From: Deltaproteobacteria bacterium
GTDB lineage: Bacteria > Myxococcota_A > Polyangia > DRWM01 > JAAZOP01
NCBI GenBank assembly: GCA_016218815.1
Contig: JACRCX010000080.1
Span: 62,001 to 126,000, forward strand
Direction of reading: 5' to 3'
Length of the DNA: 64,000 nucleotides
Under the pieces are notes generated by a model, which did no database searches, had not been told where the DNA came from, and saw only the letters and a list, made by a program, of their open reading frames with translations. Below are positions 1 to 9,659 of this stretch, in pieces (positions within the stretch are counted from its first letter, which is position 1; each line of letters opens with the position of its first letter). A program made the translations under genes and the position numbers.

Positions 1-1
1 C

Positions 2-2596
2 GGGCGGTGCGAGCTGTGCCATGCGACCGTGATCGCGGCCGGCGGGGCGTTCGTCGCGCCGGCGCTGCACGTCGACGGCCTCGTCGAGGTGACGGCGTAC
101 CACCCGGCGGGCTGGGACGTACCGGCGCAGCACGGCGCCGCCTTCGACACGGGTCCCGCGGCCTGCACGTCCTGCCACGGATCCGATCTGCGCGGCGGGG
201 CGGTCGGCGTCTCGTGCGAGAGCTGCCACGCGGGCTTCCGCGCCGACTGCACCTTCTGCCACGGCGGACTCGTGGACCCGACGGGAGCGCCGCCGGAGGA
301 CGTGGCCGGCGCGACCGCGACGACGGTCCGCGGCGTCGGCGCCCACAGCACGCACGTCGCCGGCGGTTCGACCTGGCGCGCCGACCTGGACTGCTCGGAT
401 TGCCACGTCGTCCCGGCGGACGCGCTGTCGCCCGGCCACATCGATCCGAGACCCGGGGACCTGACGTGGGGCGGGCTGTCCGTCGCGGACGGCGCCGTGC
501 CGGCCTTCGACGGCGCCCGTTGCACGTCCACGTACTGCCACGGCGCGACACTGGGTGCCGGCGGGACGACCACTACGCCGCAATGGATGATCGTGGACGG
601 GACGCAGGACGCCTGCGGGACCTGCCACGGCGTCCCGCCGCCCGCGCCGCACGCCTCGCGCACGGACTGCGGCACGTGCCACGGCGCCGTGTACGACGGG
701 ACGCGATTCGTCGATCGTACCAGGCACATCGACGGCGTCCTCGACGTGAGCGGCGGGTGCGACGCCTGCCACGGCAACCCGCCGACGGCCGTCACGCAGG
801 ACTACGCCGGGGGCGGCGGCGCGCACGCCGCGCACGTCACGACCCTGGGCTACACCTGCGCGATCTGCCACGGGCACGAGGGGTCCGGACCGACGCACAA
901 CGAAGGCGGCGGCATCGTGCGCCAGGCCAACGTGGACATCGCCTTCGCCGGCTCGGTGAGCTACCCGGCGGGAACGACGATGAACAACGGCGGCACGCCC
1001 GCCGAGAGCTACGGCGCAGGCAACCCGACGTGCACGGTCGGCTGCCACAACCCCGTGCCCGGCGACTCGGCCGATCTGGCCAACCCGGCGACGTGGACCG
1101 ACACCACCATCGCCTGCAGCGAGTGCCACGAGCGCCCCGGGCTGGTGCCGCGAGTGAGCCACCGGACTGGCGGGACGGACGCGGTGGTCCGTGCGAACTG
1201 CTCGGAGTGCCACGACAGCGCCGCCCACCTGTCGGGGACGCGGCCGATCGGCGATCCCGACGGGACGGACACGTACTCCTTCGCCGGCACGGGGCTGAGC
1301 GGGCTGTGCCGGACCTGCCACGACGGCAGCAGCGGCCCGTACTTCACCGGGCAGACGCCGATGAGCGTGGCCTACTACTGGACGCTGCCCTCCAGCCACG
1401 GCGCGGCGAGCTACGACTGCGCGACGTGCCACGACCGGCACGGCAGCTCGTCGGGCACGGCGCTGTTCGACAGCGAGGAGCCGCCTTGCCTGACGTGTCA
1501 CGACGGCGCACCGGCGGCGACGAACATCCAGGGCCAGCTCGCCAAGGCGTTCCAGCACCCGGTGTCGCGGACCGGACGGCACGACCTGTTCGAGGCGGGC
1601 ACGGCGGCGGCGTACGGCGCGACGCCCACGGACAACCGGCATGCCGAGTGCGTCGACTGCCACGACCCCCACTACGCGCGCGGTGGGTACACCCCGGGGA
1701 CGACCAGCTCGAACCGCCTCCTGGGCGTGGGGCGCATCCGGGTGACGAACGGCGCGGCGGGTACCGTGCCGGCCTACACCTATGTCCCGTCCTCCGACCC
1801 GACCGGCACGCCGCTCGCCGAGTACCAGGTCTGCTTCAAGTGCCACTCGTCATGGACCGCGCAGCCCGCGGGCGCCGCCGACCTGGCGCTGCTGTTCAAC
1901 CCTGCGAACGAGTCGTTCCACCCGGTGGAAGGCGCGGGGCGCAACACCTCCGCCACGATGACCGCCAGCCTCGCCGGCGGCACCGGCCTCCCCCACCTCA
2001 CGACCACCTCCACCGTGTGGTGCAGCGACTGCCACGCGAGCAGCGACATGCCGCGCACGGTCTCGCTGCTCAGCGGCTACACGGGGGCCATCCCGACCGG
2101 ACCGCACGGCTCGGACGCGGGCGCCACCGACGTGAACTTCAGCTCGAAGGTCCTGCGCGCGAACTACCGGGTCGAGCAGCTCTCCTCCACGGCGGCCTTC
2201 GCCAGCTCGAACTTCGAGTTCTGCTTCATCTGCCACTCGTCGGCGCCGTTCGCCACCACGGGTACGGGCGCCCGCACCGATACGGCGTTCCGCTTCCACG
2301 GGTTCCACATGGGGAACATCGACGGGAATCCGCGCGGCGGCGTGGCGGGCGACATCGACGTCCGCAACGCCGGACGCGCGGGCCAGGGCAACGCCGTGTG
2401 CAAGGAGTGTCACTACAACATCCACGGCAATCGGTCGTCGGGGTGGGCCTCGGACCGGACCTACCAGCGCCTGGTCAATTTCGCCCCGAGCGTCTCCGGC
2501 CCCGCGGGAGACGCGGCCGATCCGACCTGGAACCGCACGGGCCGTTCGTGCACGCTGCGCTGCCACAACTTCTCGCACAACCCCGAGAACTACTGA
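2..2596 (+). CDS. Multihaem c-type cytochrome, CxxxxCH/CxxCH family (5' end outside window)
   Basis: The reading frame is open from the first bases, and a CELCH motif lies at positions 8-22, before any usable start, so the gene begins upstream of the window. The visible 864 residues hold 19 CxxCH haem-binding motifs plus one CX4CH (CTSTYCH) and two CX3CH sites (CTVGCH, CTLRCH), 22 in all. The CTSTYCH segment followed by CGTCH...CGTCH matches the Geobacter-type 'CxxxxCH...CxxCH' domain. Proteins of this kind are exported and serve as periplasmic or outer-surface electron conduits; the partner is unknown here. No membrane span is seen in the visible part, and it ends in ...NPENY. Confident as a multihaem cytochrome, not as to role. 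Confidence 0.93.
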   Translation, partial: GRCELCHATVIAAGGAFVAPALHVDGLVEVTAYHPAGWDVPAQHGAAFDTGPAACTSCHGSDLRGGAVGVSCESCHAGFRADCTFCHGGLVDPTGAPPEDVAGATATTVRGVGAHSTHVAGGSTWRADLDCSDCHVVPADALSPGHIDPRPGDLTWGGLSVADGAVPAFDGARCTSTYCHGATLGAGGTTTTPQWMIVDGTQDACGTCHGVPPPAPHASRTDCGTCHGAVYDGTRFVDRTRHIDGVLDVSGGCDACHGNPPTAVTQDYAGGGGAHAAHVTTLGYTCAICHGHEGSGPTHNEGGGIVRQANVDIAFAGSVSYPAGTTMNNGGTPAESYGAGNPTCTVGCHNPVPGDSADLANPATWTDTTIACSECHERPGLVPRVSHRTGGTDAVVRANCSECHDSAAHLSGTRPIGDPDGTDTYSFAGTGLSGLCRTCHDGSSGPYFTGQTPMSVAYYWTLPSSHGAASYDCATCHDRHGSSSGTALFDSEEPPCLTCHDGAPAATNIQGQLAKAFQHPVSRTGRHDLFEAGTAAAYGATPTDNRHAECVDCHDPHYARGGYTPGTTSSNRLLGVGRIRVTNGAAGTVPAYTYVPSSDPTGTPLAEYQVCFKCHSSWTAQPAGAADLALLFNPANESFHPVEGAGRNTSATMTASLAGGTGLPHLTTTSTVWCSDCHASSDMPRTVSLLSGYTGAIPTGPHGSDAGATDVNFSSKVLRANYRVEQLSSTAAFASSNFEFCFICHSSAPFATTGTGARTDTAFRFHGFHMGNIDGNPRGGVAGDIDVRNAGRAGQGNAVCKECHYNIHGNRSSGWASDRTYQRLVNFAPSVSGPAGDAADPTWNRTGRSCTLRCHNFSHNPENY

Positions 2597-2763
2597 GCGC
2601 CAGGAGGAGGCGCCTTCCCGTCCCGAAGCGTGCAGCCGACGGATCCCCCGGACTGCTCGGACTCCTCCACCGGCGGGAAACAGATCGTCTTGGCGTAGGG
2701 CGGCTCGAGCAGGGCCGTGCTATCCTGACCGTGGGCTCGCGCGCGGAGGAAGGAGCGACGGCC

Positions 2764-3984
2764 ATGACGGGAGCGATGGGGGGCGGCGGTTGCGGGATCC
2801 TGGCCGGAGTGCTGGCGGCCTGCCTGGCGGGATGCACCGCGTCCAACCCGTTCTACGAGGGTGGCGACGGGACGGGCGATGCCGGGCACGGCGACGGCCG
2901 GGCCGACAGTGACGGCGGCCCGCTGATCGACTGCAGCTTCGACCCGCGCTGCAACGGGATCTGCGCGTCCGACGGCGACTGCGGCGCGCACCTGTACTGC
3001 GGCAGCGGCTTCCGCTGCCAGGCCGAGTGCTCCCCGGGCGGGTCCGAGTGCCCGGCGGGCTGGTCGTGCGAGCAGGGGCGGTGCCTCGAGGACTGCCCGA
3101 GCATCGTCGTCGATCTCACGCCGGTCACGCCGACCGTGATGCTGCTCATCGATCAGTCCGGCAGCATGACCGAGGACTTCCTCGACCTGACGCGCTGGGA
3201 GGCCGTCGACGAGGCGCTCACCGATCCCGCCGACGGCGTCCTGCCGGCCCTGGAATCCGACGTACTCTTCGGCGCCAGCCTCTACACCAGCCACAACGGC
3301 TCGCTCGGCGGCGAGGCTTGCCCGCTGCTCCAGACCGTGACGCCGGCGCTCGGCACCGCCGGCGCCATCGACGCGCTGCTGCGCGACAACGACCCGGACG
3401 GCGACACCCCGACGGGAGAGGCGATTGTCGCGACGACCGCGACGCTCACGGCGACGCCGCCCGGCCCCGACGACGGTCCCCGGATCATCGTCCTGGCGAC
3501 CGACGGCGAGCCGGACACGTGCGAGGTGCCGAACCCGCAGGAGGGGCAGGACGAGGCCGTGGCCGCCGCGCAGGCCGCGTGGGCCGCGGGCGTGGACCTC
3601 TTCGTGCTCAGCGTCGGCAGCGACGTCGGCGAGCCGCACCTTCAGGACATGGCCAACGCCGGCGCCGGCCTGCCGATCGATGGGCCGACCGACGCCCCCT
3701 TCTACGTGGCGAACGACCCGGCCGAGCTGGCCGCGGCGTTCGACGCCATCACCCGCCCCCTCCGCACCTGCACGTTCACGCTCGACGGCGAGGTCGACCC
3801 GGCGGACTGGGACGCGGGCGACGTGCGGTTGGACGGCGCCCCACTGGCGTACGAGACCCCCGACGGCTGGGTGCTGACCGACGGCCACACGCTCGTGCTC
3901 CAAGGCGCCGCCTGCACCGCCTTCCTAGGACCGGACGAGCCGGTGCTCACGGCCGAGTGGCCCTGCGGCACGATCATCGGATGA
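2764..3984 (+). CDS. VWA-domain lipoprotein
   Basis: This 406-residue protein has a lipoprotein signal with lipobox LAGC (C24), an acidic Gly/Asp linker, and a Cys-rich stretch (about residues 55-120, patterns such as CASDGDCGAHLYCGSGFRC). A von Willebrand factor A domain follows, with the MIDAS motif DQSGSM, then TPTGEA and ATDGEPD. The MIDAS residues needed for divalent-metal binding are present. The ATG is preceded by AGGAAGGA, which fixes the start over the long in-frame upstream extension. The family mediates protein-protein or surface interactions. It follows the multihaem cytochrome gene by 167 bases, in which I see no clear element. Confidence 0.87.
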   Translation: MTGAMGGGGCGILAGVLAACLAGCTASNPFYEGGDGTGDAGHGDGRADSDGGPLIDCSFDPRCNGICASDGDCGAHLYCGSGFRCQAECSPGGSECPAGWSCEQGRCLEDCPSIVVDLTPVTPTVMLLIDQSGSMTEDFLDLTRWEAVDEALTDPADGVLPALESDVLFGASLYTSHNGSLGGEACPLLQTVTPALGTAGAIDALLRDNDPDGDTPTGEAIVATTATLTATPPGPDDGPRIIVLATDGEPDTCEVPNPQEGQDEAVAAAQAAWAAGVDLFVLSVGSDVGEPHLQDMANAGAGLPIDGPTDAPFYVANDPAELAAAFDAITRPLRTCTFTLDGEVDPADWDAGDVRLDGAPLAYETPDGWVLTDGHTLVLQGAACTAFLGPDEPVLTAEWPCGTIIG

Positions 3985-4041
3985 AGTTCGTGCTGCCCTT
4001 CGACTTGACGGCTCCCCCGCGCGAAAGGCAACCTCGCGCTC

Positions 4042-4653
4042 GTGCGCATCCGCTGCCTCCTCGCCGCCGTGTTTCTCGGCCTCGCCGCCGGATGCACGAC
4101 GGTCACCGCCACGATCCACGGGCCGCGTTTCGGCGCCGGTCTGGACGTGGACCACAACCTCGACGTCTCGCCCCGGATCGAAGCCGGGTACTCCTACCTG
4201 TCGTACCAGGATGCCGCGGGTTGGAACGCCGGCGGCGGCCTCTCGTTCTCGCCGGTCACCGGCTGGAGCCAGCTCTGGGCCGAAATCGGCGTATGGGCGT
4301 TCCCGCTGCTCCCGCTGTACCAGATGCCGCTCACCATGCGCATCGGCGCGGCGTTCCATCCGGAGTGGGAGCCGACCCTCGCGTTCACCATCGGCGTGGG
4401 CGGTGAGTTCTACAAGCCGCCCGAGGCCTGCTTCCCGCCGCTGGAAGGGCCGTGGGAGGGCTGCCCGCCGGGCACATGGCGCTGGACCGACGTGATCTAC
4501 CCCGACTGGGTGCCGCAGGCACACTACCTGGCAACGATGCTGCCGTTCGTGGATCGCGAGGGCTGCACCGACGGCGACTGCCCGCTGTTCATCCACACCC
4601 TGATCTTCGACCCCATCCTCTCCAGCCAGCTGCTGCACGGAGACTCGCCGTGA
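4042..4653 (+). CDS. Putative lipoprotein, unknown function
   Basis: This 203-residue protein starts at GTG with a short signal peptide ending in the lipobox LAAGC, so it should be lipid-anchored. The mature part is rich in aromatic and glycine residues (for example GAGLDVDHN, GGGLSFSP, IGVGGEFY) with alternating hydrophobics, which could form a small beta-structured or barrel-like fold; this is only an impression. It holds three pairs of cysteines near the C-terminus. It overlaps the next gene by GTGA, so the two are probably co-translated. I do not recognise a family. Confidence 0.7.
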   Translation: MRIRCLLAAVFLGLAAGCTTVTATIHGPRFGAGLDVDHNLDVSPRIEAGYSYLSYQDAAGWNAGGGLSFSPVTGWSQLWAEIGVWAFPLLPLYQMPLTMRIGAAFHPEWEPTLAFTIGVGGEFYKPPEACFPPLEGPWEGCPPGTWRWTDVIYPDWVPQAHYLATMLPFVDREGCTDGDCPLFIHTLIFDPILSSQLLHGDSP

Positions 4654-5108
4654 ACGTCTTCCGTCCCGCTGCCTGCCTCGCTCTGCCCGCCGTCCTCCTC
4701 GCGTGCGTTCCCGTCCGCTACGCCGATTGCGGCGCCGGCACCGTGCGCCTGGCCGAGGACGCGACGCACTGCGGCGGATGCCACTCCTGCTGTCCCGAGG
4801 GCGCCTCCTGCGTCGACGGAGTCTGCGTCGTCCCGGACGGAGTGACGGTCTGCACCGAGACCGTGGACGAGTCCGGTGATGTCGAGTCCGGGGACGCCCG
4901 CGGCATCGTCAACGACTGCGAGGCCGACGACCCCTCGTCGTCCCGCCGAGCGACCGTTGTCCGCAGCCGGGTCGTCGACCTCCGCGGCGACCCGCGCCAC
5001 TGCGGCGCCTGCGCCAACGTCTGCCCCGACGGGTCGGACTGCGCGGACGGCCGCTGCACGCCCCGCCGCGGAACGCAGGCGGCCGACTTCGAGGTCGAGC
5101 TGCCCTGA
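4650..5108 (+). CDS. Cysteine-rich lipoprotein
   Basis: This 152-residue protein starts at GTG overlapping the previous stop (GTGA). The signal peptide ends in LLAC. The mature part contains two copies of the pattern HCG.C...C.....C.DG.C (HCGGCHSCCPEGASC and HCGACANVCPDGSDC). Repeats of this kind are common in secreted proteins of myxobacteria and are often wrongly annotated; no enzymatic role is indicated. It probably sits in the outer membrane with the preceding lipoprotein. The short gap after it leads into a separately started gene with its own strong ribosome binding site. Confidence 0.75.
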   Translation: MNVFRPAACLALPAVLLACVPVRYADCGAGTVRLAEDATHCGGCHSCCPEGASCVDGVCVVPDGVTVCTETVDESGDVESGDARGIVNDCEADDPSSSRRATVVRSRVVDLRGDPRHCGACANVCPDGSDCADGRCTPRRGTQAADFEVELP

Positions 5109-5167
5109 CTCCTCCCGCGGTCACGGGCGATCTCGTTCGGGGTGATGCCGTTCGGGGGAGGTTCGCC

Positions 5168-6355
5168 TTGACAGCCCGCGCCGCGCCGGGCGACGCTGCC
5201 GCCATGCAGGAGACGTCGTCCGCGCGTGGGCGGTGCGCCGGTCCTCTCGAACCCTCCGGAATCCCGCGGACGACGCGCGCCGGAGCCGCGCGGTTTGCGG
5301 CGCTCGGCCGCGTGCTGGCGTTCGTGTTGCCGGCCTCGTTCGCGGGGCCCGCCGCCGGCAACGCCGGGCCCGTGCAGCAGGGGGCGGACCCGGGCGGGCT
5401 GGCCGCGCCGACGACGACCTCGCAGGTCCGCATCGACCGCGAGACCCTCACCCTCGACTTCACCGGCGACCCGGCAACGTGCCGCGTGCATGCGGCGTAC
5501 GAGCTGACGAACGTGTCCGGCGACGCCGCGTCGCTCGATCTGGTCTTCGTCGCGCCGTACGCCGGCGAGCTGTCCATCCGGCGAGACGGTGCGGCCGTTG
5601 CGACGACGCCGGACCCCGCCGTCCGGCTCCCAACCGATTGGACCGCCGGGACCGAGGGCCTCGACCCGCGGACGGGGAAGACCTACGAGCTGTTGGACGC
5701 CGGCAGCTCCCGGCTTTGGGGATTCCGGCTCGACGTGCCCGTGGGCGGCCGCTGCCGGCTCGAGGCCGACTACGTCACGCACCTGGGGTACGATCGCGGG
5801 CAGGCCGACTTCGTCATCCGCCACTTCGTGTACGTGCTCGGCCCGGCCAGGTACTGGGCGGGTTTCGGGACGCTCGAGGTGACGGCGCGGGTCCCGGCGG
5901 AGTACGCCGTGGCGACGCTGCCCGCGCTGGAACGGCGGGGCGTGCGCGACGGCGTCGTGACCTGGGGCGGCAGCTTCACGGGTGTCCCGGCCGACGTGTT
6001 GCGGATCTCGAAGATGCGCCGGCCGGACGCGTGGACGGACAACGCCGCGCTCCTTGCCGTCGTCCCTCCCGTGCTCCTCGCCATCGTCGCCGCGGTGTTG
6101 ATCCCCTGGCTGCTGTCGCGGCGGCTCCGTCCGGGCGCGACCGCGGCCTTGTCGGCGGTGGCGGCGCTCACGGCGACGTTGGCCGGTGGGATGGCCTGGG
6201 TGGACTTCGTCCAGCCGGTGCTCGGCGAGCTGTCGCACGGGACCGGCATTTTCTACGGCGCCGTCGCGGCCGAGGCGCTCGGAGCCTCTCTCTCGACGGT
6301 CGCAGCCGCCATCGTCGGGTACCGGTGGTCCAAGCGCCGGCGCCGAGCGCAATGA
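5168..6355 (+). CDS. Exported membrane protein with C-terminal helices, unknown
   Basis: This 395-residue protein has a TTG start chosen because GGGGGAGG lies six bases upstream; an in-frame ATG at 5204 has no such site. The N-terminal 60 residues contain a signal-like hydrophobic stretch (about residues 43-62). A beta-rich domain follows (about 80-290, with segments such as VHAAYELTNVSGDAASLDLVFVAPY) that resembles secretion-type or DUF4424-like surface domains, but I cannot name it. Three predicted membrane helices (about 295-385) end in an Arg-rich tail. It overlaps the next gene by ATGA. Confidence 0.7.
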   Translation: MTARAAPGDAAAMQETSSARGRCAGPLEPSGIPRTTRAGAARFAALGRVLAFVLPASFAGPAAGNAGPVQQGADPGGLAAPTTTSQVRIDRETLTLDFTGDPATCRVHAAYELTNVSGDAASLDLVFVAPYAGELSIRRDGAAVATTPDPAVRLPTDWTAGTEGLDPRTGKTYELLDAGSSRLWGFRLDVPVGGRCRLEADYVTHLGYDRGQADFVIRHFVYVLGPARYWAGFGTLEVTARVPAEYAVATLPALERRGVRDGVVTWGGSFTGVPADVLRISKMRRPDAWTDNAALLAVVPPVLLAIVAAVLIPWLLSRRLRPGATAALSAVAALTATLAGGMAWVDFVQPVLGELSHGTGIFYGAVAAEALGASLSTVAAAIVGYRWSKRRRRAQ

Positions 6356-7140
6356 CGCGGGCCGCTCTTGCCGGCCGCGCTTGGCGGTCGGGGCGGCGGT
6401 GCGAACGGCGCCGGACGCGCATGCTCGTCGCCGCGATCGGTCACGCGCTGCCCGCCCTGCTCCTGTTCGGCTGCAGCCGACCGGACAGCTCGCCGCGGAC
6501 CGACGGGTCCGCGAGCGGAGCCGCGGCACGATCGACCGCGCCGCCGGTACGCTCCGCCGTCGCCGGCGTCGGCGCGGTCCCCGTCGATGCAGGCACACCG
6601 AACCCGGACAGGCTGGTGGAAATCGCGCGCCGGCCGCTGCGCTCCGGATGGCTCGCGCTCGCCCTCGACGGCGCGGGCGGCGGACACTTGCTGCGCATCG
6701 ATCCGGAGGGGCATCGGACCGAGGTGCCCTGCGAGCCTCTCGCCGGCGCCTGGGGCCTCTGGCTCGACGACGTCGATCTCGACGGCCACGCGGAAGCCCT
6801 GGTCGCCCTGCGCAAGCCCGCCCGCTACGATCCGGTCGTCGAGAACCGCCTGCACGTCTACGCCTTCGAGGCCGGTCGTTGCGTCCCGCTGTGGCGCGGC
6901 ACGCGGCTGGCCGGACGCTTCGAGGACCTGGCCGTGGACGCCGCGACCCGCGGCGAGCTGCTCGCCTGGGAACGGGCGGGCGGCGAACACCGTGTCGCGC
7001 GCTATCGCTGGACCGGCTTCGGCTACGCCGTGGTGGCGGTGCCGTGGAGCGGGCCGGGGGATCCGCCGGCCCGGTATCGCGAGCGATTCGCCTCGCTGGG
7101 AGGACAACGATGCGCCGAAACGTCCTGTGCTGCGCCCTGA
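6352..7140 (+). CDS. Lipoprotein with FG-GAP-like segment
   Basis: This 262-residue protein starts at ATG in an ATGA overlap with the previous stop; a second ATG at 6421 would give a shorter, uncharged signal peptide. The lipobox is LFGC. The mature region contains WLDDVDLDGHAEALVAL, similar to the Asp-rich calcium loops of FG-GAP/VCBS repeats, and is otherwise unrecognised. Its last 31 bases overlap the start of the DUF3160 gene, so the two products are likely made together. The function is unknown. Confidence 0.7.
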   Translation: MTRAALAGRAWRSGRRCERRRTRMLVAAIGHALPALLLFGCSRPDSSPRTDGSASGAAARSTAPPVRSAVAGVGAVPVDAGTPNPDRLVEIARRPLRSGWLALALDGAGGGHLLRIDPEGHRTEVPCEPLAGAWGLWLDDVDLDGHAEALVALRKPARYDPVVENRLHVYAFEAGRCVPLWRGTRLAGRFEDLAVDAATRGELLAWERAGGEHRVARYRWTGFGYAVVAVPWSGPGDPPARYRERFASLGGQRCAETSCAAP

Positions 7141-9599
7141 TCGTGCTTGCCGTGGCAGGCTGCCGCAGGTCGAAAGACGCCCCGGCGGGCGCCGGGATGC
7201 CGGGCGGACTTCGCGCGGCTGCCGCCCCGGACGCCGTGCCCGGTCCGGCTGCCGGGGTGGACGTTTCTCTGGCTCCTCTCGCGGAGGCCGGCGAGCGCGG
7301 CGCCCTGCCGCCCGTCGCGGCGGACGGCGGTACCACCCGGGACGCCGCCGCCGGTCCGCCGTCGTGGAGCCTGTCCGCGGTGACCAACGTCGCCCGCGTC
7401 GGCGAGCCGACCGCGCGCCAGCGCGAGCTGCTCGAGAGCCGCGGGTTCTTCCTCGCCGCGCAGCCGCCGGCCCCAGCCGGTGCGCCGGCCGGTGCGGCCG
7501 CCGCGCGCCGCGCCACCCACCTCTTCCACGTCTACGAGCGCAACGACTACATCCGCATGCCCAGCTACGTCACGGTGGATCTGGCGATCGACCTGGCCCA
7601 TTCCTGCTTCGATGCGGTCCTGCGCGAGGTCGAGGACCGATACCTTTCCGGGCGGCTCCGCGGGACCGTGGTCGAGCTGATGGCCGAGGCCGACCGCGTG
7701 CGGTCCTCGGCAGCGTCGCCGGACGCGAAGCGCCAGGCGACCCGCGCGGTCGCCTACTGGGCCGTCGCTCTGCGGCTCCTCGAGCAACCCGCACCGGGCG
7801 ACGCGCCGGAGGTCGAGGTGGTGCCCGAGGCCTGGTGCGAGGAGTGCCTCGAGCAGCGGCGCCTGTTCCTCGCGGAGCATCCGGGAGAGAGCCCGCCCGA
7901 CGAATGCTGCGAGACCCCGGCGTCCCCGCCCCCGCCGACTTTGACCTCGATTCCCGGCGCGGTCGAGCGCACCGTCGCGGAAGCGGTGCGCCGGGTGCAG
8001 GCGGCCGAGGGCACGGTCGCCGTCGAGCCGCTGCTCGCGGCGTTCGACCTCTCGCAGGCCCGGCCGCGCGGCCACTACACGCGCAGCGGGCCGCTCCAGC
8101 GCTGGTTCCGCGCGCTGACCTGGCTGGGCATGGCGTACTTCCCGGTGAGCGGGCCGCAGGCGGACCCGGCGGGTGTCGCCCTGCTCGCCCGCAGTCGCCT
8201 CGGCGTTCCCGACACCGCGCGGGCGTTCGACGCCGTCGCCGCGCTGACCGCGTTCTTCGCCGGCGGACCCGACGCCGCGACTCTCGCCGCGGCCGCCGGC
8301 AAGCTGCTCGAGACGTTGCCCGGCGCCGCCTCGGCGAGCGCCGACGCGTTGGTCGAGCCGGGATTCCTCGAGCGGTACGCGCAGGCGCTGGCGGCGCTGC
8401 CCGCCCCGCGCATCGATCCCGGCTCGGGCGGCGGCGATGCGGCGCCCCAGGTCCGCGTCCTGGGCCGGCGGGCCTTCGAGGATGCCGTGGCCATGCGCGC
8501 GCTCCTCGAACCCGCCTGGAAGGCGATGGAATGGGCGCCCGACGGCTCGCTGGTCGCCCGCCTCATGGGCGCCGCCGGCGCGGCCGCCGCGCTAGGCTCC
8601 GACCTCGCGCGCGACCTCCTGGCCGACGGCGTCGCCGACGCCGCCGCCGGGGAGATCCTCGCCGCGGTCGGCGAGAGCCGGCGGCGGCTGGCTCTCGTGC
8701 CGGCCGACCGCTGGGACGACGACGCCTACCACGGCACGCTCGAGGCCCTCCGCCCGCTGCTTGAGGCACCTGCGCCCGACGCGCCCGCCCTCCTGCGCAG
8801 CGACGCGTGGCCGCGGCGGGCGCTGTTCGCCTTCGCCGGCGGGTGGGCCGAGCTGCGCCACGACACGATCCTGTACGGCGAGCAGCTCGGCGCCGAATGC
8901 GACGCGGAGTCGTTCGAGCCGCCCCCGTGCTGGGTGGAGCCGGTGCCCGTGCTCTACGCGCGCCTCGCCGCCATGGTCCGCGTGCTCGACGAGCGGCTGC
9001 GGGCCGCGGGGATCCCGGTGGACGAGCAGCCCGAGGACGCGTCGTACTCCCACCGGCCGCTGACGGAGAAGGCGACCGCCGTGGCCGAGTTGCTGGACTT
9101 CCTTCGCGAGACGGCCGAGCTGGAGCTGAGGGGAGAGCTTCTCGACGCCGATCGTCGCGAGCGCATCGCCACGATCGGCGGCGAGGTGGAATGGGCGCTG
9201 ATCATGCTGGCCAACACCGACCTGCTCGGTGACCGCGAGCAGGACATGGCGGTCGTGGCCGACGTCTTCAGCTGGCGGTCGGAGCCCGGCGCGCCGCCGC
9301 GGCCGCTGGAGGTGGGGGTCGCCCACCCCGACCTGATCTACGCGATCATCCCTGCCCCCGGCGGACCCGAGCTGGCACGCGGCGCGGTCATGAGCTACCG
9401 CGAGACGCTACTGTCCGAAGGGGCGGCCCGGCTGACCGACGAGGACTGGCGAAGGCAGGTGGCCGCGGGCGAGGCTCCCGACCGGCCGCCGTGGGTCCGA
9501 GACCTGTACGCCGAGCCCGTCCCGGCGCTCGCGCTGCCCTCCGGCCTGGAGGCGCAGTACCGCTGCGGTCCGGGCTCGGGGAACGATTTCGGCATCTGA
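7110..9599 (+). CDS. DUF3160 domain lipoprotein
   Basis: This 829-residue protein has a lipobox AGC near residue 18 and an Ala/Pro-rich linker to about residue 130. The region beginning at HLFHVYERNDYIRMPSYVT is the characteristic start of DUF3160, a mostly helical domain of unknown function found in exported proteins of deltaproteobacteria, Thermotogae and archaea. A Cys pair pattern (CEECL...ECCE) lies around 240-270. The ATG is preceded by GGAGGACAACG and overlaps the previous gene. It is the last gene of the lipoprotein run and meets the next gene tail to tail. Confidence 0.83.
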   Translation: MRRNVLCCALIVLAVAGCRRSKDAPAGAGMPGGLRAAAAPDAVPGPAAGVDVSLAPLAEAGERGALPPVAADGGTTRDAAAGPPSWSLSAVTNVARVGEPTARQRELLESRGFFLAAQPPAPAGAPAGAAAARRATHLFHVYERNDYIRMPSYVTVDLAIDLAHSCFDAVLREVEDRYLSGRLRGTVVELMAEADRVRSSAASPDAKRQATRAVAYWAVALRLLEQPAPGDAPEVEVVPEAWCEECLEQRRLFLAEHPGESPPDECCETPASPPPPTLTSIPGAVERTVAEAVRRVQAAEGTVAVEPLLAAFDLSQARPRGHYTRSGPLQRWFRALTWLGMAYFPVSGPQADPAGVALLARSRLGVPDTARAFDAVAALTAFFAGGPDAATLAAAAGKLLETLPGAASASADALVEPGFLERYAQALAALPAPRIDPGSGGGDAAPQVRVLGRRAFEDAVAMRALLEPAWKAMEWAPDGSLVARLMGAAGAAAALGSDLARDLLADGVADAAAGEILAAVGESRRRLALVPADRWDDDAYHGTLEALRPLLEAPAPDAPALLRSDAWPRRALFAFAGGWAELRHDTILYGEQLGAECDAESFEPPPCWVEPVPVLYARLAAMVRVLDERLRAAGIPVDEQPEDASYSHRPLTEKATAVAELLDFLRETAELELRGELLDADRRERIATIGGEVEWALIMLANTDLLGDREQDMAVVADVFSWRSEPGAPPRPLEVGVAHPDLIYAIIPAPGGPELARGAVMSYRETLLSEGAARLTDEDWRRQVAAGEAPDRPPWVRDLYAEPVPALALPSGLEAQYRCGPGSGNDFGI

Positions 9600-9600
9600 A

Positions 9601-9659
9601 AGGCGGCCCGCCGCGAGCGAGGTGGGCGATCGACGTCCGCGCGAGCCCCTGGGCCGCCT
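9601..9659. terminator. Inverted repeat between convergent genes
   Basis: AGGCGGCCC at 9601-9609 is the exact reverse complement of GGGCCGCCT at 9651-9659. The repeat spans the gap between two convergent stop codons. The 41-base loop is long for an intrinsic terminator and there is no T-run, so a bidirectional terminator is only a possibility. Confidence 0.3.

Noticed and set aside
7..2763. Long Arg-rich open frame upstream of the VWA gene
   Set aside because: It is an out-of-frame shadow of the cytochrome gene; the real VWA start is the ATG at 2764 with a ribosome binding site and signal peptide.
5168..5173. TTGACA as a -35 box
   Set aside because: No -10 element lies 16-18 bases downstream; TTG is better explained as the start codon after GGGGGAGG.
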